This document shows positions 21,451 through 32,852 of a stretch of 64,000 bases of DNA, in pieces. Under the pieces are notes generated by a model. That model searched no databases and was not told the origin of the DNA. It was given only the letters and a program-made list of their open reading frames with translations. The position numbers and the translations under genes are program-made. This stretch comes from Rhynchopus sp. YZ270_cl-10 (Eukaryota > Euglenozoa > Diplonemea > Diplonemida > Diplonemidae). Location: NCBI GenBank assembly GCA_964035575.1, contig OZ037848.1, forward strand, positions 1 through 64,000, given 5' to 3'. How positions within the stretch are numbered: the first letter of the stretch is position 1; every line of letters begins with the position of its first letter.

Positions 21451-23837
21451 CATACTGTGGGTGTTATAACGTTATGTATTACGTTATTTTTGTTATAACG
21501 TTATTTTTGTTATAACGTTATCCAATAACGTTATAACAAAAAATAAAAGTGTTATAACGTTATCGATAACGTTATAACACCGTTATAACTGTTATTTTTG
21601 TTATTGCGTTATGGTACCCAGGCACCCGGGCACCCAGGTACCCAGGTACCCAGGTACCCAGGTACCCAGGTACCCAGGTACCCAGGTACCCAGGTACCCA
21701 GGTACCCAGGTACCCAGGTACCCAGGTACCCAGGTACCCAGGTACCCAGGTACCCAGGTACCCAGTACACAGTGCCGGTGTACCTGGGTACCTGGGTACC
21801 TGTGTACCTGGACCTGGGTGCCTGTGCCTGGGCACCTGGGTACCATAACGCAATAACAAAAATAACCCCCAATGACATAACGAAGTATCGCTTGAAAGTA
21901 CCGTTCAAAATACCTTTCTTGGTGTGCATGAAGTAGCACACAAGCATTGCCAAGGTATATCAACCGATAAATCAATCAGATAAACGTTACATCATTGGAA
22001 AATTGTTGGCACCGCCCCCCTGTCTTCGTATTTATTACGTCGACAGGCCAAACAGCGTTGGGCTCAGAAGAAGCAGTGCAAGACACTGGGGATCAACATG
22101 AGAACCAACTCCCAACAACACAGGCTACCGAAGTAGCAGGTGGGGTGTTGCGGTGTTTGGGGTGAAAGAAAATCGATTTTGGTAAGTTACAGCAGAAAAT
22201 TCTTAAGTTTGCACTAGTCGAGAAGGGTTACCACTGCTCACGAGCGGTGCACCCATTTAAGGGTGGAGAAGCGTGACACGCACATACAAGTATGCACGTT
22301 ACTTCAACAAAGGCTGAATTCTGGTAATTCTAAGGGATGTGTGAATTACAGCCACCACATGGTTGTCATTAGGCTACTACCTTCGTCGTAAACGTATACA
22401 AAGGTTTCGCCCCCTTCTCTTTCATGCAAACTTAAGAAAATTCTGAAGTAACTACAACCTGGCGTGCGGGTACAGATGCATTGCTTTGTTCTTTCCTCAA
22501 AGTCATGTGTGATCTCTCGGGTCTGTACTAAAGTCAGTGTTTAGATAAGCATCCACTTGACTCGTTCTAACAACCGTTGAAATCGAACAAAACAATACAC
22601 TGCCCCTTCTCACACCAAGCCGCCATGCTTCAAGAGCATGCCCTGGGCAAAAATTACTGTGACAAAAACTGGTTTCTGGGGGAACGCAATATTTTCTTGT
22701 GCCTAGTCCTCCGCGAGCAGAGGACAGACTTTCCAGAAGGTTTCCAAAGTCGAATTTCTTGCACTAGCTATGCTCCCTGGGTTAAATGGCTATAGCAGTG
22801 ACTGACTAAGAGTTTCATAATAATTAGGGTGGTCTATGGGGGTGGTGTAAAACAAAACTAAAATCAATGATGAGTGATTTATTAGAGTATTATTAGAGTT
22901 TTGGAGATTATTACAAGCTCTTGGCAAGCTCTTGTGATCGGTCTAGGTCTGGGATTTTTCTGTGGAAAATGAGTGGAAACTGTGTAATTAGGTATTTGTA
23001 ATTACACGCTTCCACTCCAGACCTGCACAACATATCAGGCAGCAAAACTAAAAAATTCCCAATTTTTTGTGGGTAAAAATTGCAGAGAAAAATATTTGGT
23101 CTCAAAATCAGCGAGCCGGGGTATGACCAAAACAACGGAGGTCGTTGGTTCAATGAAGAAGTGCAAGCGATGACCCATCTGGACGGAGGAACGCGTCTTT
23201 ATGTATCCTGCATGACGCGGGTACGTCGACCAAGCTCTCCCGGGGTCCTCCAGACCCCCCTTGCACTTTTCACCTCCTCCCTCCCCTTCGCCTACCACCA
23301 TCGCTTTAGGGAGGCGTCTTATAGCGGTTACACATTGCACGCCTGTATCAGGATTTTTTGCGCGTCAATAATTGCGCGTCAATGAAAACTACTAATTGTA
23401 AGTTATATTTTGGAAGAATTTTTAAATAGGAACTTTTTTGAGAGAGGCTATTTTTGGGACTCATTTTTTCTTGGGACACATTTTTGGTGGATTTTTGGTG
23501 TGTAGGAGGTAAAAATATGTAACTTTCGGCCATTTTTGGTATTTTTGTTGGCAAAATCTGGCATTTTTGGCATTTTTGTGAAAAAAAATGTTGAAAATAA
23601 CACTCAAATAACACTCCAATAACACTTTTTTTGTTGGAATTTTTTTAAAATATGAAAAAAACATGTTTTTGGGGCATTTTTTTTGTTGTAACCCCCCCAA
23701 AAAAATTTTTGGGGGGGTTTTGGGCACATTCCGAACCACTCCTGGCCCTTAGAAGTAGATAGGAAAAAAAATAACAAAAATAACACTTTTAATAACGTTA
23801 TTAACGTTATAGATAACGTTATAACACCCACAGTATG
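21451..23837. mobile_element. 2.4-kb element with 25-bp terminal inverted repeats and 6-bp duplication
   Basis: The ends CATACTGTGGGTGTTATAAC (25 bp to GTTAT) at 21451 and its exact reverse complement ending at 23837 form terminal inverted repeats. Both sides are flanked by GTTTTT (21445-21450 and 23838-23843), a 6-bp target duplication. Sub-terminal GTTATAACGTTAT palindromes repeat inside both ends. No transposase-like frame is seen, so it is probably a non-autonomous DNA transposon. A nested foldback lies at 21591-21866. The right third has homopolymer-rich, low-complexity DNA. Confidence 0.8.
21591..21866. mobile_element. Nested foldback element with GGTACCCA tandem core
   Basis: A 32-bp perfect inverted repeat (GTTATTTTTGTTATTGCGTT then ATGGTACCCAGG) at 21591-21622 and 21835-21866. 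Between the arms are about 18 copies of the 8-mer GGTACCCA, then a shorter run in opposite orientation (CCTGGGTA). The whole unit can fold into a long hairpin. It lies inside the larger element, near its left end. Confidence 0.75.
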
Positions 23838-23942
23838 GTTTTTAAATTGTTCAGACCCCAATTAGCCTTTTGCACATTATTTTTTTCTTTGGGAGGTTTG
23901 GAAAAAAAAACCATTGCCTCTGGATCGTCTTTTTCGACGTGT

Positions 23943-25380
23943 TCAGAGATCCTTCGCACAGCGGAAGCCTAGGTTGGCTGCGGAGCTGTCGGACTCAATT
24001 CCTGTACGTCCGGCGTTGCGGTAGCGATTACATGTTCTGTGTGGTGTGTTGTTTGTTTTGCTAGTTTCTAATTTTTGACCACTTAAATTTTGGACGTCAC
24101 TAAAGAATCCCCACAACATACCCTGCATGGCACATATGACTCCCCCCACGCTTTGTCTTATGCGACACCCTTGGCGATGCGTTGCTGCCGCCCTGCGTCT
24201 CAGACCGCTCCTGCACGGCCTGCTTCTCTCCGCGCGAGAAGTCGTCCTCAACCCACTCCCAGATGTTCCCTGTCATCTCGTACAGCCCAAAGGCGTTGGG
24301 GGGGTACGAGGCGGTGGCCGCCGTCCCACGGTAGCCGTCCTCCGCAGTGTTCACAAACCCAGGCAGGTCCCCTTGCCACACATTCGACCGGTGCACCGTA
24401 TCGAGATACAAACGGTCGCCCCAGGGGAAAATCTCCTGGTCCTTCCCTCCCCGTGCTGCGTACTCCCACTCCTTCTCGAGAGGCAGGCGCTTGCCACGCC
24501 AACGGCAGAAGTTGTATGCATCTCTCCAAGAGATGTGCGACGCAGGATGCGCCCACCGCGTCCCCTCAGGTCTGTCCGGCACACCCTCCGTCGGCTTCCC
24601 ATGCCACACTGGCAGGTGCTCCACACTGCTCCCAGGGCCTTCTGGGTGTTTCCAGCTGGTACCTTCAATAGAGCGCCACCACGGCGCAGATGGAACCAAT
24701 GGAGGATCGGACTCCAACAATTTTGGGTCCAAAAAGGGTTCCAGAACGAAGGACCAGTTGAACAGCTCTGCGTCAGTCAGATAGTCAGTTGCCTCAACAA
24801 ATTCGTGAAACTGTCCGTTGGTGACTTCGGTGCGGTCCATGTAGAAGGAGGCGACAGTTTCGGGGAAGGTGGGGTGCTCCGCATCGTGTTTGTTAACACC
24901 GTGGATGGTGTTGTATTTGAAGCGCACTGCGAGGCCTGGGTCGTTCGACCCGATGCGGCGCTCAGCGTCTCCCACAAAGGACTGTCCCATGGTGAAGCTG
25001 CCACCGCCAATCAGCACCATGCCTGCGTCTACCTTGCCGGAATATTCGTCTCTGTAGTGCGCAATGCAGCCGACGCGGTAGCCCTCATAGAAAGGCTCAT
25101 CCGTGCAGGCAGTGTCAGAGATGTTCCTGAAGGTGCGCGATGTGTCTGACACTTCTGTGGGTGTCGTTTCTTTGTCGGCTGTCTCGGTGCGACCCTCCGT
25201 CTTCGCCGGTTTGACTAAAGTGTTCCTCCCAGCGTTGCATCCACAGCTGCTCTCGCCTGCTGTGTCCTCTGCCGCACTGTTGTCCTTGTCTGCTGCCTTC
25301 TCAGAGGCGCACTGTGCACCCAGGTCCTCAGCGATGGAGAGGGTTGTGGTGAGACAGAGCAGCACCGCAGTGCGGTACAT
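23943..25380 (-). CDS. SUMF1: Formylglycine-generating enzyme (sulfatase-modifying factor)
   Basis: Two exons, 25380-24122 and 24036-23943, give 450 residues; the 85-nt intron is GTATGTTG...CACACAG. The enzyme oxidises an active-site Cys of sulfatases to formylglycine in the ER. A signal peptide (MYRTAVLLCLTTTLSIA) starts it, then an acidic/Ser-rich linker to ~residue 110. The FGE-sulfatase domain follows: MVLIGGGSFTMG, PTFPETVASFYMDRTEVTN, ASHISWRDAYNFCRWRGKRL, EKEWEYAARGG, and FGLYEMTGNIWEWVEDDF. The intron splits the catalytic motif. After joining it reads MCHAGTC then NRYR, keeping the two redox/copper-binding cysteines with four residues between them, and ends SSAANLGFRCA. No sulfatase gene is nearby. 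Confidence 0.93.
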
Positions 25381-26604
25381 CTTGTGGGGTGGGGGGGGGG
25401 TGTGTACCGCCCTTCGTGAAGGGGGTGGAGATGTGTTGTCTGGGGGTTAAACGTAGGTGGTGGAAGAAAATGGTTCTCTGAGGGGCGTGGAGAAGGTAGG
25501 AGAGATGACGCAGTGGAAGGACGTAGTCATGGTGGGGAAGCGTCGCAGTATGGGTGGTGGCGACTGGAAAAGTAACGTCCTATCTCTTTCTTGAAAATTA
25601 AACGCGACAAGGACAACGCCAACCTTACAAACAGCCGATGAAAAATACGCGCAATACAAGCGTGTTAAATAAGCAAACTTTGAATTTCAAGGTAGAACAC
25701 TACTGGGGGACGTCATCGAATTCCAGTGGATAAGAGGTAGACAAGAGGTCAGGACAACCAACAATTGGCTAGGAGGACACGCGGCAGGAACCGGTCACTT
25801 TGTGGGGAAGCCAGAAATGTCTACACTTCGGCGGAGCACTTGAGCACCCGATACTGTCGAAGGCGTGTGGCCCTTCACTGGCTGCATTTTCTGATGCTTC
25901 CAAATCATTGCGGAGTTTTGATCAAAGGGTGGTTTTGCAAAATTACCACAAACACAGCAGAGAGGATCGACGATGCTCGCCGTGAAGCAACTATGAAAAT
26001 CATCGCATCAAGCTGGAAAAACAGGCGAAACTCCGGGTGTGTGTGTGGCGCACATCACAAGGTGTTTCAGAACTGGAGGGCGAAGGAGAAAAGTCATGGC
26101 GGGACCAGGCCGCACACTACCTCCGGTTCGGCAGAACGCAAGAGCACAAGACTGGTACCAAGTAAAAAAAATCTGCTCTGTTCTTTGAATTTATTGAAAT
26201 CAGAATCCAAAAAAGACGTAAAAAAGCGCAAAAAGATTTCTGTTCGCTATGAATTTTGTCTGTGCTGTTAGTTTTACACAATGTCGGGTTCTTGAAAGTT
26301 GCGGTCTCCCTTCTCCGTCGGTAGGAATACCAAAGAGAGAAGGATAAACGACGTGTTCTATTTTTGCCGTAAATGCTGTGAACAGAAACCCTAATCAGAT
26401 AATGAAGACGTTTCTAAAATAGAGAAAAAGAATTTTTTGTTTCAGACAAACGGGGCAACGGTGCATAGGAATACCCGCCTTATCCGCTGTCTGTCTGAAC
26501 ACGATAATGGAAATCCGTTACACACATTGAAATAGAGAAGAGTTGGTTAAGACACTACTAAGCCTCCGATGCCTCCGTAAATTCCGACAATCCGTTTCGC
26601 CCTT
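25381..26604. other. Gene-free spacer
   Basis: About 1.2 kb. A plus-strand frame of 168 codons (25765-26271) has no domain, poor coding character and a Lys/Ser tail from A-rich DNA; I do not call it. The C-rich tract just upstream of the formylglycine enzyme (ending CACAAG before ATG) could serve as a splice-acceptor region. Confidence 0.55.
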
Positions 26605-29600
26605 TCACTCCTTGCACACCATGATCAGATCCTCTGTGTTGACTCTGTCCGGCCTGTCGTACGTCCCCGAGAAGCGGCACACCCGCGTCACATCAGCCAT
26701 TGCACCGAATTTGCACACCGCCTGCTTGAATACTGCCAGCAGGTGCTTCCCAGAGGCCTTTGTGTTCTGGTTGAACTCCAACCTGATACGTGTCGGCGAC
26801 GCTGAGTACACCGCTAAGAAGACGTTCTTGCAGTAGAGCAGACCCTCCTTCACAGTGAAGCCACCCTCCCGCAGGTTCAGCATAAGCGCGTCGCCTTCCA
26901 TGCCGTCAATGAGCTCCATTTGGCAAAAGCCTGACACAATTAACCCTAAACTGTCGGAATGGTTTATCGAAAGTTTCTGCGCAATCGGCAGCACCACGCC
27001 GGGCACAAACGAAAGCGGGATATGCGGTTGATACAAGAACGGGAGTCGCACGTCGACCGTCAACTTCGCCTTGCCATGCTGCGGGTTGTGCCGGTCGCCT
27101 ACCTTCAACAGCACTGTCCGTGCACCTTCCCTCAGCTTCTCTTTCATAGTTGACCCAAAGGTGAAACAGTTTAAAATGTACATCACGACATCCAACGAGG
27201 CTGCTTGCTTGGCTTCCATTGGGAAGGTCACCTTGACGTCGTGAGAGTCCTTGCAGTTCTTTGTCAACGGGTACGCGACGTTGCAGGTGAAACTGCCGTT
27301 CACAGCGACAATCTTTTTTCCCTCTTCAGCTACATCAAAGACAAACTGGCTGGGATCTGTTAAGGTGCGAACCGGGCGTGGTGGCGGCCTCGAGCACATA
27401 GCGGCGTAGACCTGCTTCATTTGGGGTGCTGCTGCGATCTGTGCACGTTGCTGATCTGCAGTGAGGATGCCGAGACTGTCGCCTTTGCTTGCACCGGAGG
27501 TGATCTCTGCGGAGATGAACCCACCGTCGAAGTACTCTGTGTCAGGGTCGTAGATGTCAGCCTCCCCGAGAGGCGATATGAGGAACGGCATCGCAGCGTC
27601 GTCGTCGCAAGGACGGTACCGAAGACGGTCGTTTTTGAGCAGAATATCGGTGACATCGTCCACTGGTTGGATCTGCACCTCAACGATGGCTTGGCTCGCC
27701 AGTGGACTTCCGTCAGACACGTTGACGCGGAGGACCTTGCTCAGAGATTGTGGGTCCTTCGAGGTGTTGCTGTAGGTGATTGCACGGAGGATAGCGGAGA
27801 TCTCCTTGCGGGCAACGAACTTTTCTTTTTCTGCTTTGGCCGGTCGGACGAAGCTGATTTGGAGCGCTTCTTTGCAGGCTGTCATGATGCCAATGAACTT
27901 TGATTCGCAAAAAACCTCGCTAACGGTGCAACGGGAAGTCTGTGGGAGGCGCATCCGAGTTTGCGGGCTGCGGTACACCGGAGAGCCACTCTTGTTAAAC
28001 CTGAACGACTGCAGCGTTTTCAATTCCTCTTCATCATCCACAGCACGTTTGCCACCCTTTCTCCCCGTTTTCTCCTCCTCAAAGCGGTCAGAGTGCGCGA
28101 CCAGCACCGCAAATGGGAGCTGCGAATCCACGACGTCCCTCTGCTTCAAAAGAAACCCTTCCTCCCTGAACCCGATCATATCATCCTGGCAGAAGCCCTC
28201 CGCAAACTCGACCCTGACGTACCCCCCTTCGTACCCATCCGTCATAAGATCGTTTGATGTTTCAAACGAAGCAATCCGCAGTGCGCCGGCCCCTTCTGTG
28301 TACCGCAGTAACGATGATTTGCCTACAAGCGTGAAGAGCGGAAGCGTGACACGAACGTGGACAGTGGTTTTGAGTGAAGGGTGGAACAGCGCAGCGTCGA
28401 TGAGATCTGTTTTCACAGAGGCAACTTTGCCGAAGGAGTCGGTCTTGCCCACAGTGATGCCGGTTTGCACTTCAAGTTCAATCGAGCGGTTGAACTCTGC
28501 AGGCTTGATTATCGGGAGAAAGCAAATCGTTTTTATTATATCCCTCACTGCATCCATCGAGGCAGCACCTTTGAGACTGAACTGCATGCACACATGGCGT
28601 CCAGACCGGCCTTCTTGGGGACTATTCAGCAGGTTGTACCGATACACAATCTTTTCTCTCCTTCCCATGAATCCATGAAACTGCTGACTCGGCAGTCGAG
28701 AGAGAAGACGGCGCTGGCTTGGACGCCTCCCGAGAGACATCGCCAATCCGGTGGAGGAGAGTCGGGGTACCCCCCGTGGTGATGGTGGGATCGACATTTC
28801 ATGGATGTCTTCATCTTCTGCAGGGCCACGTCTCTCTAGTGTGTCGTAGAACCCAAGAACACCAACACGCAGCCCGTCGTGGAGGACATCCCACAAATTT
28901 TCGTACCCATCTCCGGTGCCAAAATCATGCTCGGGTTCCTCAAAGCATGCGGGCAGCAGGCGTATGTTGTGGAAGCCTCGCCCTTCAAAGCAGGCCTCTG
29001 GAAAGCCTAGGAGATCCCCCTTCTGGTAATTGCTGTTGACCGACATGACTAGATGCCCGCCGCAGAAGTTGTCGGTGTCAACATCCTCCACCACTGCGTC
29101 ATGGTACGGGAAAAAATCCTTGATCTTCAGATAGCTCCGCAGATGCACGGGGACACTCTGGTTCGTGTAGATCGAGTGGTAGTACTTCCTTGGAAGAGGC
29201 ACAGTCAGCGTGGCAGGGTTGTCCACAGCCTGCACCACTACCTGGGTGCAAACAGACGCGACGCATCCGGACCCGTCTGTCAAGCTGATGGTGACTGTGC
29301 GGGGTCCTTCTACGGGGTCCATAGAGACGTTGAAGTAGCGCACTCTAGTGATAATGCGTTTGACAGCATCGGCACCAGCATTGGTCAAAGCAATGACAAT
29401 ACGGTATGAGTTGAAGTCAAATTGAAAGTTTGAATCCTGCACCGATTTTGCAAGCGCCCCCTCCACAATCTCCCCAACAGTTACCCCTCGAAAAACAAAG
29501 TGCTTTCCATCCTCATACAGCATATCCGTCCCGCTCTTAAAGGTAAAAATATCGTCGCTCGTAAATCCTGCCGTGAATTCCAAAACAAGTCTCGCATCGG

Positions 29601-32289
29601 TGAACGGAGTGCCGCCACTTTCGACCACAACGATGCCATTTTGATGACAAATCCGTGGTTGGGGCGCAACCACGATGTCCGGCGCAACTGCCACTTTCTC
29701 CATGGAATCGCCTTCGGTGAAGGTAAGAGGCTTGCAATCATTTTGCACCCAAAGGTATGGGCAGCACAGCACCAGGCTCCGACGGTATGTCGTTTCAACC
29801 GACAGCACCGAACACGGCTTCGTCTCGCAGACGGTGTCCTCCTCTGCTGAGAGAAATGGGTCCGTTTCGTCTGTCACGTTCACAAAACAGAGTCGCGTTG
29901 TGACACGAATATGCCTTGCGAGGGAGCCCACCAACATTGGGTGTTTTGTCGTATAAACACAAGCACGAATCACATCCTCCACGTCTGATGCTGTGGCATG
30001 TGGCGGGATGGCTATGCTCAATACCGCAGGAGTTGCACCAGCAGGATAGATTGGTTGTTCGGAGTTGGCACCATACTCGATATCCACCTTCGGCTGCACC
30101 GACTCTTCCGATGTGAGACCCCAGAAGCTTGACAACGAAAGCCTCTCCTGTGTATACGACGACGCAGAAAACCCGTCAGAAGGCACCACACGGAAGACAA
30201 CCGTTCCGCCAAGGATCAGCCCCTTGCGATGCGCGACCTTCGCGACGTCCATTCCTCGTGTCTCCTCCGCCTCCTTCTGCTCTGTACAGCAAGACACTAT
30301 GTCACCAATGCAGTGTGTCAGCATGGCAAGCACCTCTGGGTTTGTGGTGGGAAGTGCGTCCAGCTCTTCGGAGAGGGCTTTGCGCTTTTCGAGAAGTTCT
30401 GTGCTGTTTCGCCGTAGGGAGTGAAGAAGGGCGGAAACGGATTGCTTCCAGTTCGGTGGTATCGCAACAGAGACAGTTGACGTGGGGTCGAGGGACAGCT
30501 CAGCTGGATCGGTTCTCAGGCTTTCGTGCTGCCTAGTGATGTATTTTTGTGGCTCCGTATCCGCCACCTTCATATCCAAATTGGGTGGGCACGACACCAA
30601 GCTGCGACGGTCCTCAGTCAACACAACACGCTCCTCCAGCAGCCGCCGCATCGAAAGGCACATAACAACCACACGGTGAAGAACCCCCGCAGCACGTTCT
30701 TCTGCGGTGCTAACCACATCGCGTTGCGCCCCTTCGGCGACGACAATGACCTGGCGTTGTCTCTCTAGTTCAGTAGTTTTCTGAAGCTCGGCGATTTCCC
30801 AGCGTTTTTGGATCCAGAGACGGGCTTCACCTTCGTCGTGTACGATTTTGCCTCTGTTGAAGCGATTTTCCTCTAATCGGATTAGATCCATGCGGCGAAT
30901 GTACCGTTCGTGTGCATATTTGCGTACCTTGATCTCCTGCTGTTTCAGCACCCCACGGACCTTGTCCCCAGCCACTTCGATGCTTCGTCGACACGAAGCC
31001 TCCAACTCTTGCAGCGCGTCTCTATCACCTCCCTCCTTCTCCATTCTCCTGTTCATAAGCTGTCTTGTCTCCTTTTTGTCTTCATTCGCAGCAGCTCTTA
31101 CCTCCTGCACCATAGCAAGCTTCTCTGCAACAAGCGTCGCACGGACCCTGGTCTCCAACCTTTCTGTCAGAGGAATCCAGACACGTATCCAGTGCGCCTC
31201 AATCTCAATGCGGTGGTCCGCCTCCACTGTGAACAGTCTGTTCACCCGGCGCCGCCGTTCCACCTCGCGCGACCTGCGGAGCAACCGTTCCTCTATCGCA
31301 GCGTGTCCTGTGGTGTGCGCGCGGTGCAGCAGAACAGCGTGCTGGGCAGCCTCCTTGAGGATGGCCTCTCGCTTTGCGGCTTCGTCGTCGGAGACGTACG
31401 CTTGGAGGGAGCGGTACAGCTGTGCTTGCGTGACGCCTTCGCGGTACGTCTGTCGATGTGCGGTGCTCGTCACCTTTCGTCGTTGTCTTGCTCGGTTGAG
31501 TTGAAGTTGTTCCTTGAGACGTTCTTTGTATTTGGCAGGAACATCGCGATGCTCATGGTTCATGACCGCAAGATTGGCGGAATCGACGTCAATAATTTCA
31601 GGTATATCACGCAAAGCGCGCAGCACCAAATCAAAAGCATGTTTTGTGATACGCGAACCAGATAAATCCAATGAAGTAATCGCAGGATTCGCGACGCACG
31701 CCCGCGTCGTTTTATAGATATCCTCTGGACTGAGGTTCCGATCCGCCAAATTAATGGCCGTCTGTTCCGACACGCAGGACGGGAAAAAGCTTTGCGAATT
31801 GGTCTCTGAATTCATACTCCGAGAGAGCTGCCCGAGGCAACGGAGTGCGACGGTGCCTGCTTTGCGCTGACGCCGTGCCTTGCTGAGCTTTGCCCTAGGG
31901 GAGGTAGCGCCTCCTGCCTGTGTGGATGACGACGCATCGTGCAGCATGGGTACCGTCGCTGCAGCGAGCTTATCAAGCACAACGTCGCCTGTGGTGGGGC
32001 GGCCATTCGCCATGCACGCTTCCCGACTCGTCAGTTCCGCGAGATGTTTCACAGCGCGTATGTTCTCTGCCCGTGCCTGCCGCTGCTCCTGTGTGTGTTG
32101 CCGCTGGTCGGCCGCAAAGTCCTGCAGTGCCGGGGTGGTTTCAAAAAAGAGGTTCAACCGCTCTGCCACTCTGCTCTGACTCGCAGCGTAGAAGAGATGC
32201 GCACGGCGGAAGCGTGCTTCAAGACCACAGCGGCCCTCCCAGGCAGAGGTGGGTTTCGCTTCGATGGCGGGGAGGGGTTGGGAGCGCAT
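26605..32289 (-). CDS. Giant LRR / coiled-coil / beta-sandwich-repeat protein
   Basis: 1894 residues, no intron seen. The N-terminal ~130 residues are charged helix; about 170-235 looks like leucine-rich repeats (NPAITSLDLSGSRITKHAFD). Residues ~240-530 are a long, Arg/Glu-rich coiled coil. From ~620 to the end runs a series of beta-rich repeats. Each has a GF..DD or G..G start (FTAGFTSDDIFTFK, VEFAEGFCQDDMIGF) and an end like VRYFNVSMDPVEGPR or ITYSNTSKDPQS, then V.VSDGS and a strand ending DN or DD. The pattern recalls cadherin-like/VCBS-type repeats of extracellular proteins. No signal peptide or membrane segment is visible, so it may be a cytoskeletal or flagellar structural protein; that is inference. 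Exact family not recognised. Confidence 0.8.
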   Translation of the reverse strand: MRSQPLPAIEAKPTSAWEGRCGLEARFRRAHLFYAASQSRVAERLNLFFETTPALQDFAADQRQHTQEQRQARAENIRAVKHLAELTSREACMANGRPTTGDVVLDKLAAATVPMLHDASSSTQAGGATSPRAKLSKARRQRKAGTVALRCLGQLSRSMNSETNSQSFFPSCVSEQTAINLADRNLSPEDIYKTTRACVANPAITSLDLSGSRITKHAFDLVLRALRDIPEIIDVDSANLAVMNHEHRDVPAKYKERLKEQLQLNRARQRRKVTSTAHRQTYREGVTQAQLYRSLQAYVSDDEAAKREAILKEAAQHAVLLHRAHTTGHAAIEERLLRRSREVERRRRVNRLFTVEADHRIEIEAHWIRVWIPLTERLETRVRATLVAEKLAMVQEVRAAANEDKKETRQLMNRRMEKEGGDRDALQELEASCRRSIEVAGDKVRGVLKQQEIKVRKYAHERYIRRMDLIRLEENRFNRGKIVHDEGEARLWIQKRWEIAELQKTTELERQRQVIVVAEGAQRDVVSTAEERAAGVLHRVVVMCLSMRRLLEERVVLTEDRRSLVSCPPNLDMKVADTEPQKYITRQHESLRTDPAELSLDPTSTVSVAIPPNWKQSVSALLHSLRRNSTELLEKRKALSEELDALPTTNPEVLAMLTHCIGDIVSCCTEQKEAEETRGMDVAKVAHRKGLILGGTVVFRVVPSDGFSASSYTQERLSLSSFWGLTSEESVQPKVDIEYGANSEQPIYPAGATPAVLSIAIPPHATASDVEDVIRACVYTTKHPMLVGSLARHIRVTTRLCFVNVTDETDPFLSAEEDTVCETKPCSVLSVETTYRRSLVLCCPYLWVQNDCKPLTFTEGDSMEKVAVAPDIVVAPQPRICHQNGIVVVESGGTPFTDARLVLEFTAGFTSDDIFTFKSGTDMLYEDGKHFVFRGVTVGEIVEGALAKSVQDSNFQFDFNSYRIVIALTNAGADAVKRIITRVRYFNVSMDPVEGPRTVTISLTDGSGCVASVCTQVVVQAVDNPATLTVPLPRKYYHSIYTNQSVPVHLRSYLKIKDFFPYHDAVVEDVDTDNFCGGHLVMSVNSNYQKGDLLGFPEACFEGRGFHNIRLLPACFEEPEHDFGTGDGYENLWDVLHDGLRVGVLGFYDTLERRGPAEDEDIHEMSIPPSPRGVPRLSSTGLAMSLGRRPSQRRLLSRLPSQQFHGFMGRREKIVYRYNLLNSPQEGRSGRHVCMQFSLKGAASMDAVRDIIKTICFLPIIKPAEFNRSIELEVQTGITVGKTDSFGKVASVKTDLIDAALFHPSLKTTVHVRVTLPLFTLVGKSSLLRYTEGAGALRIASFETSNDLMTDGYEGGYVRVEFAEGFCQDDMIGFREEGFLLKQRDVVDSQLPFAVLVAHSDRFEEEKTGRKGGKRAVDDEEELKTLQSFRFNKSGSPVYRSPQTRMRLPQTSRCTVSEVFCESKFIGIMTACKEALQISFVRPAKAEKEKFVARKEISAILRAITYSNTSKDPQSLSKVLRVNVSDGSPLASQAIVEVQIQPVDDVTDILLKNDRLRYRPCDDDAAMPFLISPLGEADIYDPDTEYFDGGFISAEITSGASKGDSLGILTADQQRAQIAAAPQMKQVYAAMCSRPPPRPVRTLTDPSQFVFDVAEEGKKIVAVNGSFTCNVAYPLTKNCKDSHDVKVTFPMEAKQAASLDVVMYILNCFTFGSTMKEKLREGARTVLLKVGDRHNPQHGKAKLTVDVRLPFLYQPHIPLSFVPGVVLPIAQKLSINHSDSLGLIVSGFCQMELIDGMEGDALMLNLREGGFTVKEGLLYCKNVFLAVYSASPTRIRLEFNQNTKASGKHLLAVFKQAVCKFGAMADVTRVCRFSGTYDRPDRVNTEDLIMVCKE

Positions 32290-32852
32290 GGCGAAAGGTG
32301 AGAGGTGCGACGGTGTCGACAGCTATTGGGAAGTGCTGCTTGAAGTGCAACTGTGCAGGTATCTTATGACAGGCGTTTGGTCGGCGCCGAAGAGTGAACT
32401 CTCAACGTCGCGTAAGCCCCAAGCGGGTGAGCGATGGCAGCATGTGGTAAAGAAAGGGTGGGGGGGTGTGTGGGTTGTCTGTGAGGTTGGTGTAGGGTGA
32501 GAGGGAGGTCGTCGCTATCGCATGGCATAAAAAAGTGAGGGGAAGCGATGTTTATTTTCCTGTAAACCTCGCCTTTTTTGTTAACGCTTTTTTTGATCCC
32601 AAACCCCCCGTTTCCCGTTGTCCTTCGACCCTCCCTTACCTGAGGTCCCCCCTCTGTAAACCCCTCCAGTCGGACGGGACCACCTTTGGCGCACTGCATT
32701 GCAAGGTGCCGTCCACAAGACAGACCCATAGCCTGCTTACTCCTTCACCGTCAATGGACCTCAGCATCCTTTAACTGGGTGAAAGGACCAGGAGACGTCT
32801 GTGGTCAAGATCACAGCCGGTCCTTATTCGCACCGCTCCCCATACCCATTTT
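32290..32852. other. Intergenic spacer
   Basis: About 560 bp between the giant protein and the SAM-domain gene. No gene, RNA or repeat recognised. Confidence 0.5.

Noticed and set aside
25765-26271. 168-codon plus-strand gene
   Set aside because: No domain, weak composition, opposite to every other gene; A-rich tail.
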